A DNA stretch of 64,000 nt from Parascedosporium putredinis (taxonomy: Eukaryota > Ascomycota > Sordariomycetes > Microascales > Microascaceae): the NCBI GenBank assembly GCA_949357655.1, contig CASHTG010000012.1, forward strand, positions 2,480,001 through 2,544,000. The letters run 5' to 3'. Each line of letters starts with the position of its first letter. Within the stretch, counting starts at the first letter, position 1. The position numbers and the translations under genes are program-made. The notes under the pieces are model-generated. The model saw nothing but the letters and a program-made list of their open reading frames with translations. It did no database searches and was not told where the DNA came from. Shown one piece after another: positions 13,200 to 23,790 of this stretch.

Positions 13200-15474
13200 A
13201 TGACTGGCGAAAAACTGCCGTCACTCCCTCTTCCCTATCCACAGGCAACCTACTCGTCGGGTACCACTTCACCCCGAGTTAGCTCCATCGCCTCGTCCGT
13301 TAGCTCTCTCGGCTCGCGATCTTCATTCACTTCTGTTGCCTCCTCCAACGGGCCCAAAACCCCTTCACCCACCCTTCCCATTACTGCCTCCATCCCGGGA
13401 CAGCATTACGACCATTACCCAGCGATGAGCCAGGCTCCTCAAGATATGTACTATTCCCAACATATGTCTGCGGGGCAGGCTCCTCCCCTCAGACCGTCAC
13501 TTCACACTATGCCACCCACCAGCAGCCGCCCCTATTACAACCGGGCCCTGCCCAGTACCCTCCCCGCCGGCTCCCTATGCGCACCAGTATAGCTATGCGA
13601 ATGGCCTGACCTCGCCTCCCACGGCGCCTCCCGTAACGGGAAACATGGGTGCAAGCGGCCTCCTGCCTCCTCCTCCCGCGCCCCTGCCGGGAATTCCTGG
13701 ACAGGCTGCCGCGATGCAGAATCAGTACACAGGTTTTGACACTACTGGTCAAATCGCCCCGCCTGGCATGAAGCCCCGTGTCACTGCGACGCTATGGGAA
13801 GACGAAGGCAGTCTTTGCTACCAAGTTGAGGCCCGCGGCATCTGCGTCGCTCGCCGAGAAGGTATGGAAAAGCGCTAATGTGGTACTGTTTCAATGTGCT
13901 AACACCACGATGCTATAGACAACCACATGATCAACGGCACCAAGCTCCTTAACGTGGCTGGCATGACCCGCGGCCGCCGTGACGGAATCTTGAAGAGCGA
14001 AAAGGTTCGCCACGTTGTCAAGATTGGGCCCATGCATCTCAAGGGCGTGTGGTAAGTGATAGGCAACACTTGTAATACGGTGCGCTGAACGAAGATAATT
14101 CTTTCTAACACTGGAGAAGGATCCCCTTTGAGCGCGCCCTTGACTTCGCCAACAAGGAGAAGATTACGGAGCTGCTGTATCCCTTGTTCGTCCACAACAT
14201 TGGCGCCCTCTTGTACCACCCCACCAACCAGACGAGGACCAGCCAGGTTATGGCAGCGGCCGAACGCCGGAAGCAGGAGCAGTCCCAGCTTCGTGCTCCC
14301 CAGCCTAACCCGTCTGGCCTGCCTTCGATCCAACAGCACCATCACGCGATGGCCTTGCCAGGCCCTCAACCCCCTGCCTTCGCAAACTATGTCGAGGCCT
14401 ACCTTGGAGCGTGCTCACACGTTCCCCACCCCTCCGACCAGCGCTTCAAGCGTAATGGGAAGCATGGGACCTTCGGAAAGCTTCCAGTGGGGCCCACAGC
14501 AAGGAATGGGCGGAAATCAAGGTACACACCCCATGTCTATCGACACTGGTCTTAGCAACGCGCGCTCAATGCCCAATACACCAGCTACGACGCCTCCCGG
14601 CACGAGCATGCAAACCATGCAACCGTACCCTCCGCCACGCAGGCGTACGATGCCTCGAGGCAAATGTACAGCCACTCCACCACCCAACAGTCGCCCTACC
14701 AGACATCGGCGCCAAGCTCGCAGGATAGGTCTCTCTACGGCCAGCCAGCAAGCTACGTCAAGAGCGAGATGGCGCCCCCTCGAGCAGGCCCACCGGCTCT
14801 GTGTCCGCCAATGAGCAAGCCGATAACAAGGGTCCCAACGGCATCCTTAGCTCTGACCAGAACGGCCAGGGCGTATCGCACGGGACTGGCGAAGAGGAGC
14901 ACGAACACGACCACGAGGCCGAGTATACTCACGACAGCGGGTATGACGCCAACCGCGCATCGTACAACTACCCTGCGCCTGCTGTAGGAACTATGTCGGG
15001 AGACCATTCCCATATCGCCCCCGACATGACTGGCTCCCCCAACCACCATGCTCCGGCATCTGGCCGTGCCACCCCTCGCAGCGCAGCGCAGCCTCAGTCA
15101 TACTACCCTCAACCAACCGGCTACACGTCGCCACCGCGCGTACCCTCCGCCTCCAACAACGTGTATAATGTAATGAATAATGATCGTGGAGCGACAGGCG
15201 GACAGACGAATGACGTGTACGCTCCCCAGCCCGACATGGGGCTCCCATGGCCAATGGCTACGGAAGCCAGCAACCAGTCATGAACGGAGGAAGCGGTAGT
15301 CTGAAGCGAGGACGCGAGGATGACGACCTTCCTCGCCCATCCAGCGGAGGCCCTGGAATGGGTGGCCTGGACCTCAAGCGAAGGAAAACCATGATCGAAT
15401 CCTCGGTACCCGCTCCTGCCTATGATGCCATGAACCGCCCTAGTTCTGCCATCTCGGCGCAAAGGCGAAGGTAA
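13200..15474 (+). CDS. stuA: APSES-domain transcription factor StuA/ASM-1
   Basis: This is a DNA-binding regulator of development (conidiation, hyphal and fruit-body morphogenesis) of the StuA/ASM-1/Phd1/Sok2 family. Exons are 13200-13861, 13919-14051 and 14120-15474; both introns have GTATGG/GTAAGT donors and AG acceptors in matching phase. The APSES domain lies at about residues 190-300 and begins KPRVTATLWEDEG; it also contains GICVARRE, NHMINGTKLLNV and MTRGRRDGILKSEK. The C-terminal part is Ser/Pro/Gln-rich, has a His-Glu patch (EEEHEHDHE) and ends with basic LKRGRED and LKRRKT motifs that look like nuclear signals. The frame breaks at six C/G runs (13485, 13562, 14370, about 14632, 14775, 15238); restoring them gives about 718 residues, usual for the family. 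I take these as sequence errors. The start at 13200 is the first in-frame ATG and is uncertain. Confidence 0.93.
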
Positions 15475-17562
15475 TATCACCTCTTTTCTGGGCCAACAAA
15501 CAGAACAAAGACATCTGACGCTCTGAGCTCTAGTCTTATCACATGAGATGCGTCAAGCGTATCGCATTGGATTTGACATGCCATGGCCAAATCCGATCCG
15601 CCGACCTCGTGTGTCTATTCGCGAGCAGGTGAAGAAAAAAGTATACGTTTGTGCGGCGTTTACAACTACACCTCGACGGTGTATACCACACTCCTTGAAA
15701 AACAACCAAAACTCTTTTCTAGACGTCTTTTATTGCTTTTGCTATCATCCCCACTTTCTCCTCCATTCTTCTCTTCCCGCCCAACCAACCCGACTCTTTC
15801 TTGCGGGGCTTTGGCCTGAAATTCGATCGATTTCAACGACCCAAAGGGCAGCTGCAACCTCTCAAACGCACAAAAAAACGAAACGATGACGACCTTACGA
15901 CATTTATTGTTGCTTGTTGTCTACAATGCCCTTGTCATGGCTGTAAACGGCTAATGAATGACGCTTTGCATGGTGGGATTTTTTCTCTTTTTAATTTTCT
16001 TCTTTTTTATTAAAAAAGACGAGGGAGGTAGCGGCTCATTATCACTTTTTCTTGCAAAGATTTTGTCACTACTTGTCCCAAAGCCGTTTGCGGTTGGATT
16101 TTGCCTCTTCTTCTTCTTCTTTAGGTCACCTTCTTCTTCTTCCTTTTCTTCTTTTTCTTTTTTTTTTTTTTTTTTTATTGGTTCTGAGATGCCTCGGAGA
16201 TGTTGTTTTTCGTCGAACGAACGCTCGTGTCTGGTCATGACTACGAGAGAGGCGACCGGCGACGCGAGGCCGAATTATGACGGATCACCCGACTTTTACG
16301 AGACCTGGAAGGGTAATGTCTGAAATGAAGGGTCCAACTATCACGATGTTGTGGATGGGCTCAACGCGGACCACGACGACCACTAACGCGACTACTGCGA
16401 AATTTCATCTTTTGTGCTCTTCCCTTTGTCATCACGAACGATTTCAACCGGCAAGGGCTCTGCTCGGCATGCGATTTGAGCAGGAATGATTACGGGGGCT
16501 GGAGGGGACGGGGATTGGTTCCGACTGTGGGGGCGGTGATAGATGTGTTCTTATGCTCGGGAGGAATAGGTGTTCTTGAGTGGGCATGCGTTGGTGTCCA
16601 CTTCCATGCTCTTTTTCTTTTCTTCTTATGATGACCTTAACGACTAATTGTTTCTTCTCGCCTTCGTATTCACTTTCTCCCTTGACTCTTTTTGCGCCTT
16701 TTGTCTTTTTTGCCTTTGGTTTTGATTTTGTGAGGGTAATTCCCTCTTGACGTGTGTGTGCATGTGCGTGCGTGTGCGTGCGTGTGCGTATACGCGGAAG
16801 AGTGAGAGCAGCTGAGAGAATGTGCGCGTGTGTGATGGGGTTGAGGGAAACGTTTTCTTGCTAGGTAACGACTTAACGACGGTAAATAAAACAGATATTC
16901 GCTCGAAAATCCCACGTGTATTGAGATATTGACACCGGTTCTTTGATGAGGATCATGAAGAGTAGCTTGAGAAGACGAAGTGTTTGGTGATGCTGGAGAA
17001 GTATCCAGGGTAATCATTGATTGATCACTTGAAAGGGTGTGTCAAGGCTCCGATACTTGATCCCGGACCTGGTGCACAGTCGGATATAGGGCATACTACG
17101 ACCGTAACACGGTCGACTTGGCCATGGCCATGGACCAGACGAGACGGGATGGGACAGGCATCCACCAGGAATCTCGGACTGCACCGGCTCCCGAGTCGGC
17201 GCCGTGTTGCAGCACTGAGTGGTGCCCGCGACCACTGCTAGAGTCATGTGACTTCGCGTCACTTTGGCAACAGCCCGTGCCTTGAGCACTCGGCGTTCCA
17301 GGCTGTTGGCGACACCATGGTTGATTCATGCTGGATGGAATTGATGTATTTAGGCAACTGACGACAGCGCTTCACTCGCAACTCGGTGCCCCTTCCCACA
17401 TCGTCTTTCCCACTTCTCTAGTCCAGACTGGACCCCGCCTCTCGATCCTTTTTCACCCCGGGATGATCCCTTTTTTCTCTTCATATACTTTTTTCTACCA
17501 CACCCTCTTATTGTCTCAATACCCTAAAGGCTACGAATAACCCTTCAGAGGCAGAAACACCT
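15475..17562. other. Intergenic: stuA 3' region and BRCT gene upstream
   Basis: No gene seen. The part next to stuA is T-rich, with TTC repeats and a T run near 16150-16176, and probably contains the stuA 3' untranslated region. A GT/GC microsatellite follows at 16751. The last few hundred bases are pyrimidine-rich and should hold the promoter and the missing first exon of the BRCT gene. Confidence 0.5.
16751..16789. repeat. GTGC/GT microsatellite
   Basis: An alternating purine-pyrimidine tract of GTGT, GTGC and GCGT units about 39 bases long. Such tracts can adopt Z-DNA and are length-variable. It lies between stuA and the BRCT gene. Confidence 0.85.
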
Positions 17563-17565
17563 TTT

Positions 17566-18675
17566 GAGCCAGCTTTCACGAAACAAATTGCGCTCAAAAT
17601 TACGCTCCCCTCTCAACCCCCTCCCGGGCCCTGGTCGCGATCGCCCACAAACCCCTGCCCGACAAAGAAAAGAAAACTCCCTAGTCCCTTTCGACCCCCA
17701 GCAGAGAGCAGGGAATGGCGCCACCATCGCCACTGCCTCTTCTACCGCGGGCGCCACGCAGCCACGGCATAAAAGCCACATCTTTGACCCGTGGAATAGC
17801 TCGTCGACGGGGCACCAGCGGGCCGAGACGCCCAGCGCGGGGACGGGATGGAGGGATTCGAGAAACGCCAAGTTGACGGTGCAGTACGGCGGGGGCCGCG
17901 GTGGCGGCGGAAATGCGAGGATGTCGGACCGGGTGGGCAGGGGATCCGAGGACTTTGTCGAGGGCATGGGCGCGGTGGTGCCGCAGGCGGTGAGGAGGAG
18001 GGCGGAGGTGAGCGTGGCGGACATGTTGGCGCGGCCCGGGACCATGAGGGCCACGCTCCCGGGCCCCAAGATTCCCCATGGCGAGAAGGAGGCCGCCGTA
18101 GCGGAGGGGCGGCGGTGGCGGGAGATGATGACGGAAGAGGAGAGGCTCGCGCTGGACAGGAAAGAGGAGGATGACCGGGCACACGGGGAGCGGGCGGCGA
18201 GGAAAAGGGGCATCTTTGACGGGATCGTGGTGTACGTGAACGGCAGCACGCACCCGCTCATCTCGGACCACAGGCTGAAACAGGTCGTTGTGGAGAATGG
18301 CGGGCGGATCTCGCTGCACCTCGGGAGGAGGCAGGTCACGCACGTTATCCTGGGGAGGCCGGCGACGGTGGGCAAGGGCGCGGGCGGCGGCTTGGCGGCG
18401 GGTAAGATGGAGAGGGAGATTCGGAGAGTCGGCGGCTGCGGTATCAAGTATGTCGGCGTCGAGTGGTATGTGTTGCCCCCATCCCCTCGTCCTCTTTTTT
18501 TCTCTTTCCTTTCCCTCACAAGGCGCTAACACTGCGATTCAGGGTTCTTGGAAGTCTCAAGGCCGGCGTCAGGCTATCCGAGGCGCGGTTCTCCAACCTA
18601 AAAATCGCCCAGTCAGGTCAGCAAAGTGTATTTGGCCTGTACACGAAACCGAACAAGACGACCGACAAGGCGTGA
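17566..18675 (+). CDS. BRCT-domain protein (5' end unresolved)
   Basis: This is a nuclear-type protein with one C-terminal BRCT domain, probably binding phosphoproteins in DNA repair. The domain (about the last 130 residues) begins IFDGIVVYVNGSTHPLISD, resembling the BRCT of Rev1 (FxGxxxYVNGxT), continues with QVVVENGGRISLHL and VTHVILGRP, and ends with the conserved Trp at KYVGVEW-VLGS. An intron (18466-18542, GTATGT to CAG) splits that Trp codon cleanly, and the second exon ends SGQQSVFGLYTKPN before TGA. Upstream is a basic disordered region with FDPWNSSSTGHQRAE. The open frame reaches back to 17566 without an ATG, and a good acceptor (CCCTTCAG, about 17548) lies just before, so a short first exon is missing here. 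No polymerase domain follows, so it is not Rev1 itself. Confidence 0.8.
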
Positions 18676-19370
18676 TAGCCGGGTCTCTTCTGCCCACCTG
18701 ATGAACTTTTTTTATTTTTCTCCTCCCCTTGTCCCCATCTTTGGGGTGTACCTTCATATCCTGTACGCGGAAGGGTACATGTAGGGTTAGACAGGAGTCG
18801 ATTGTATATCTGAGGGGGATAGGCATGCATGCATTGGATGGTGGGTGGATTGCATAGGTTTTTTTGGGGGCATCAATACGTCCAGGATATCTCACGTCTT
18901 ACGATTTACCACTTTTCAGTTTTTCTTTCTTTTTCTTCTCTGTTTCTCTCCGGCATCTTACAGGCTTTTTGAAATCGAGGCATTTCGGTTGGTTCCTATT
19001 TTTAACATCTCGACCTCCATTCAAAGACGTACTTTTTATAGATTCTTCACGACAGAGTGACAGCTGCAGCTTCCTTCTTCCATAGTCGTAATATGTTGAT
19101 CAACTTGCGCGACCATCTCGGCGTAGATGGGCAGCAATCAATTCGCTATCAAAAACTTTTTCGCCTCCTTCCATATCGCATATCGAGCCTCATAGATGAC
19201 ACAGGCAGAAGCTCTTTTCTTCACTAACCAACACCTGTTTTCCAAATCCCTTCCCCCAAACTTCTGGTATCAAGTGAACTTTTACAAAAAGAAGAAAAAA
19301 AGGCAAGGAAGCAATCACAATCACCTATGGCCCCCTGTTGCTGGTAGTAGTGTCAGGGTACGAGGGCCCT
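18676..19370. other. Convergent intergenic region
   Basis: This lies between the 3' ends of the BRCT gene (+) and the proline gene (-). It is A/T-rich with T runs and poly-pyrimidine stretches, as expected for two facing 3' untranslated regions. No gene seen. Confidence 0.6.
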
Positions 19371-20801
19371 TTATAAGGGAAGGCTCTCGTGCTTGTACGT
19401 CTTCTTGCCAGCACCCTCACCGTAGTCAAGGGAGACTTGGCCCTCGCCACGGAGCTTGTACTTGTAAATCATCAACCCTCGAGGCCAACGGGCCCACGGG
19501 AATGAATCTTGTTGGTGCTGATGCCGACCTCGGTGCCGAAGCCATAACGCATGCCATCCGCAAAACGGGTGGAGGCGTTCCAGTAGGCGCCCGCGGTGTC
19601 GACGGCGGACATGAACCTCTCGGCCTCGTCCTTGTCAGAGGTCAGGATGGTTTCGGTGTGGTGAGAGCCGTGAGTGTTGATGTGGAGGATGGCCTCATCT
19701 ACGGAGCCTACGGCCTTGACGGCGAGGGTAAGGCTGAGGAACTCGGTGTCGAAGTCGGCTTCCTGAGCATCCTGGACGTTGGAGTCGAGGGCAGAATCGG
19801 CAGCGAGGGCAGCTTGCTTGGTCTCGGTGTCGCAGCGGAGGGTGACGCCCTGCTCAGCAAGGGCCTTGGCGACGACGGGGAAGGAGGTGGACAGGGCCTG
19901 GCGGTCCACGAGGAGGGTCTCGAGGGCGTTGCAGGCGGCGGGGTAGGAGACCTTGGAGTCGACAATGACCCTGGAAGCCACGGCGGGGTCGGCGGAGGGG
20001 GCGAGGTAGGCGGAGCAGAGGCCGTCGGCGTGGCCAAGCACGGGGATCTTGGTGGAGGACTTGATGTACCTGACGAGCTCGTTGGAGCCGCGGGGGATGA
20101 CGAGGTCGATGTACTGGTCGAGGGAGAGGAGCTGGGGGATGACGTCGCGGGTGGTGACGAGCTGGATAGCGCCCTTGGGGACCTTGCTCTTGTCGAGGGC
20201 ATTGGAGATGACGGTGGAGATGGCGACAAAGGAATCGGTGGACTCCTTGCCGCCCTTGAGAATGGCGGCGTTGCCGGACTTGATGGCGAGGGAAGCGATG
20301 TTGGCAATGACTTCGGGACGAGCTTCGAAGATGATGAGGAGGACGCCGATGGGGCAGGTTACGCGCTCGAGGGTGAGGCCGTCGTCGAGCTTGGTACGGA
20401 GGGTGATTTTGCCAACTGGCCGAGGTGGGATGTTAGACTAGGAGAACCAAGACACAAAAAGAATGAGGGAGGGAGGGAAGGAAGGGCCACTGAGACGTAC
20501 CGGGATCATCCAGATGTTTTACGTCGCTGATACCCTTGAGCATATCATCAAACTTTCCCGGCTTGGCCAGATCAAGCCTCGAGACCAGGCTCTGGGACAG
20601 GGAACCGCCAGCGGCAGCCTCGCGGGCCTTTTCCATGTCGCGAGCATTGGCGGCGAGGATGTCGTCCTTGGCAGCGAGCAGGCCGGCGTGGATGGCGTCG
20701 AGGGCGTCGTTTCGGTCCTCGTTGGAAAGGGTGGCGAGGGCGAGGGAAGCCGTCTTGGCCTCGAGGGCGGCGTGGGAAGGGTCTGCGTTGGTGAGGGACA
20801 T
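19371..20801 (-). CDS. Gamma-glutamyl phosphate reductase (proline synthesis)
   Basis: The enzyme (yeast Pro2, bacterial ProA) reduces gamma-glutamyl phosphate to glutamate-5-semialdehyde with NADPH in cytosolic proline synthesis. Exon 1 is 20801-20501 and exon 2 is 20415-19371, with an 85-nt intron (GTACGT to CCAG) in matching phase. The aldehyde-dehydrogenase fold is clear: VTCPIGVLLIIFEARPEV, SGNAAILKGGKES, the DLVIPRGSNELV segment, LGHADGLCS (the conserved HADG(L/I)C region including the catalytic Cys), then WNASTRFADG and the C-terminal SRGPVGLEG. As written, the frame stops at 19472 right after GLEG because one G is missing in the run at 19476-19478. With it restored, the usual tail LMIYKYKLRGEGQ continues to TAA at 19371, giving 448 residues, the normal length. 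Gcn4-type sites lie upstream. Confidence 0.95.
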
Positions 20802-20933
20802 TTTTTTTTTTTCGGTTCCCTTGTTTATTTGGAGTGATGCTTCGTTTTCGTGGAAAAGGGCTGTCGGAGCTAGCGAGAGCTGGAGGTTCGTGGTTTGGTG
20901 GGGTCGATTCGAAGGATGGAGAAGAGTGAGAAG

Positions 20934-21127
20934 GAGTCAACGGGCAAAAAAGAGAGGAAGGGAAAGAGAGTGGAAAACCCCGCAAAAGTGGTATACGACG
21001 GCCTCGGCACGCAGAGGTTGGCGGGGGAAAAATGAACAGGTAGAGATCGACAAGCGGTGGGGGATTTGTGGATTGGAATTGTTTCTGGGGTGTGGTCTTT
21101 TTGTCCCTCTTCTTTCGTGTTGAGTCA
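20934..21127 (-). promoter_or_regulatory. Gcn4/CPC1-type sites upstream of proline gene
   Basis: TGAGTCA (the TGACTCA palindrome read on the other strand) lies at 21121-21127, and a GAGTCA half-match at 20934-20939, about 320 and 130 bases upstream of the proline gene's ATG. This is the site of the bZIP activator Gcn4 (yeast) / CPC1 (Neurospora), which induces amino-acid synthesis on starvation. A heptamer like this also occurs by chance several times in a window this size, so the call rests on position and pathway. Confidence 0.45.
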
Positions 21128-23623
21128 GTAAAAGGGCGCGGCGAGGCTTATAATGCCAGTGTCTGGGTGCTCGATGCTGGCTTCCTTGGATGGAAAATGG
21201 AGGGGTAGGGAACATCCCACTTTGTGGCTTGTCGCGTGAGGCTTGATCATGTGTGGCGCACACTCTGGCTTGGCTCTTGGCTCCCAAAGGTTGTTTAACT
21301 TTTCTTTTTTTCCTTTTTCTCCGCCACACAAGACTCGAGCTTATTCGTTGTTCGAGTGACTGTGTAAGTCAGAGGCTTGACGAAAAGGCAGGCGGCGTCC
21401 ACCCAAACGAAGCCATACTCTTGCCGTCCGGGATTCATCAAGGCCATGTGCGCCGGGTCCGATTCCATATCTTCCTGCCAAGGATATAGAGGCTAACCTA
21501 GAGGCTAGGTAGAAGCTGTTTTTGGCCTCTTCATCTTTCCATCCAATATCATGAATTTATAAGGCAGGAACCCGAACTCTTGGCCAACTTGAAAATTAAA
21601 AGGAACTTGAAGCCCCTGCTCGTCATCCCCCGTCACACACTCACGCAGATGCAACGGATCTACTGATACATGTGCATGCACAAGCTCGCAAAAGACGGTG
21701 GCAACTTGGCAACTTGACAACTTGACGGGTGCTTAGTCACATCAGATGGCACTACGCTACACTGCAATTCAAGGTTGCCTTCGTTGTCTTGATTGCCTTG
21801 ATTGATTGGACCTGATCGGCAAAATCGGCCCCGACCCAGAGCGGACATTGCCAGTGTCCTCATTCGGGTTTAGTGCCGTGGAGGAACAGGGCGTAGAGGG
21901 GGTCCGGGAACGCAGCGGGAGGAGAGTCAACTTTTTCTCTATTCCCGCTCCATGGGAGATTTCCCGAGTTCCAATCAGGGCCACGGCAGGTCTCGTGGGA
22001 GTGACATGCAGCGAGGGTGCGCTCTATGCTGTACGTCTACCGTGTAGTCTTGAAAGCCTCAATCTTCTCCCTCACTTCCCGAGTCTCGCCCCGATTATCT
22101 ACATTCACTCCATGGACTCGCAGTGAGGTAAACGTATTCTGATCAGAGTGTGTAATTCTATGCAATGGTCGGGGAAGGCGAGTCGGGATTAAGCCGTAAC
22201 AAGGCGGGTTGCTCTGATCTCAAGCTTGATGCGCCAAAGAACTTACGGCTCCGATGCCCGGCCGCTCGTCGGTTGGTCGGCAATAAGCGTGCGGACCAAA
22301 GAGAAAAGTGTGCGTGTGCGTGTGTGTGGGAGCAGAGAGCCTTTTGTATAGCCGACTAGTAGTCGCCACTACCTTGCCTGATGACAACATTTTTTGATAG
22401 CCATCATTTTTAACTCTTGACGTCGGCATTATGTTTCCTGGTTGCGCTTCTCTTCAGGAAGGAGTATTTTTCAGTGCACAGTTTAGTTTCCCTATCACTG
22501 ATCCACGGCGTTTTCTTTTTTTTTTTTGGGCCTATTACAATCCCACTAGGTTCGGTTGTCTCTTCTCGGCGTTATCCTCAATGTAAGAAGGGCAAAGTGC
22601 GTCCATTTCGGTCTTTCGCTTTAGTCGCCGACTCGACTAATTGTGTGGAGTGTGGGAGAGTCGACCAGTCGTGTCCGTCTTCCCTGCCAAGCCTCGGCAT
22701 TTACACCAGAAGGAGTGTCCAGGAAGGGGAAAAGAGAAAGAAGAAAATCGAATAGCGCAACTTTGCAGCTTGAGCGGACTGAAACCGATGGCAGCTTTGA
22801 CATCCATGCCTAAGTAGCTCGAGGCAAGCACAAGCACATGCCCACGCCCACGCCCATGAAAGAGTAGACAAACCCACTCGATACATATTGAATTCATGTA
22901 CATCCATGGTCCGAATAGATCTATCGTCCATTGTCTTCAAAAGGCCGCCCGTCTCCACTGCCACTAGTTCGGCCGCCCCCTTCGCCCTCTGCCCTTCACC
23001 CCTTCACCCCTTCACTTCTTCACGGCCCCGGGTCCCCAAAGGAAACAGCAACACTGATACCGCCCTTGTCCTGCACCCTTGCAAGACCCGCTTCCCGCTA
23101 GCTTGGACGCCTTCCGAGCGTACATAGAATACCTCCCAGTATTCAATGGGTGGGACCTTTCTCGCCCAACCCTTCCCCAGTCCAAATCCCGAGTCCAATC
23201 ATGTTGGTCGAATATCCGGCTTTGCTCGTCGCATTCCCGCTCCCTTCTGACTCTGACTCCGACTTGGCGGCCGACTTAATATTTACATGATACCTCTCCC
23301 CTCCCCTTCCCTCTCTCTTCCGTTCCGGACTTCAACCTCCTTGCTGTCTGGTGTCTCCCACATTCAATTTCTTCCCTTTCGCCGCCTCGCCTCTTCCTTG
23401 TCCCCTTCTTCCAATATCGAGAGCTTTTACTCTTCAAGAGCGTTGTCCGAGTTAGTGTTGGCAAACTTGGTTGTATATATCTATCACTTGCGCATAGGAG
23501 GAGTTTCATTCCGGCTTAGATGTTGCGACTGCTAGTCCCTCTCTAGATAAAGAGAGACATGCCAACACTCGTACTCGCCATTCTTGCCTATCCCCCACCG
23601 CGCAAGACTAACTTTGTGCGCCA

Positions 23624-23625
<2 letters not shown>

Positions 23626-23659
<34 letters not shown>
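23626..23659. repeat. (CT)17 microsatellite
   Basis: A perfect CT dinucleotide repeat about 130 bases before the exporter ATG, inside its pyrimidine-rich 5' leader or core promoter. Confidence 0.9.
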
Positions 23660-23661
<2 letters not shown>

Positions 23662-23790
23662 GTGACCTTTCTCTCTCTCTCCCTACTTCTCCTCCCTCTC
23701 CTCCTTTCCTTTCCACCTCTTCCTTGCCCTCTCTCCAAACCGCGCGTCAGAGGTAGCGCCCAAAACACGACCAACATCGAACTCGGCGCC

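Larger units (their letters stand above)
20802..23790. other. Divergent intergenic region (proline gene / exporter)
   Basis: About 3 kb separates the starts of the proline gene (-) and the MFS gene (+). It holds the proline promoter on the left (with TGAGTCA at 21121) and a CT-rich exporter promoter on the right that includes a (CT)17 tract. No open frame between them resembles a gene. Confidence 0.5.

Noticed and set aside
17545..18519. 324-codon open frame on the minus strand
   Set aside because: It is antisense to the BRCT gene, which has recognisable domain motifs and a consistent intron.
19196..20530. 444-codon open frame on the plus strand
   Set aside because: It is antisense to the proline gene. 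The composition (Gly/Val/Asp-rich) is the mirror of a GC-biased coding strand, and no family motif is seen.
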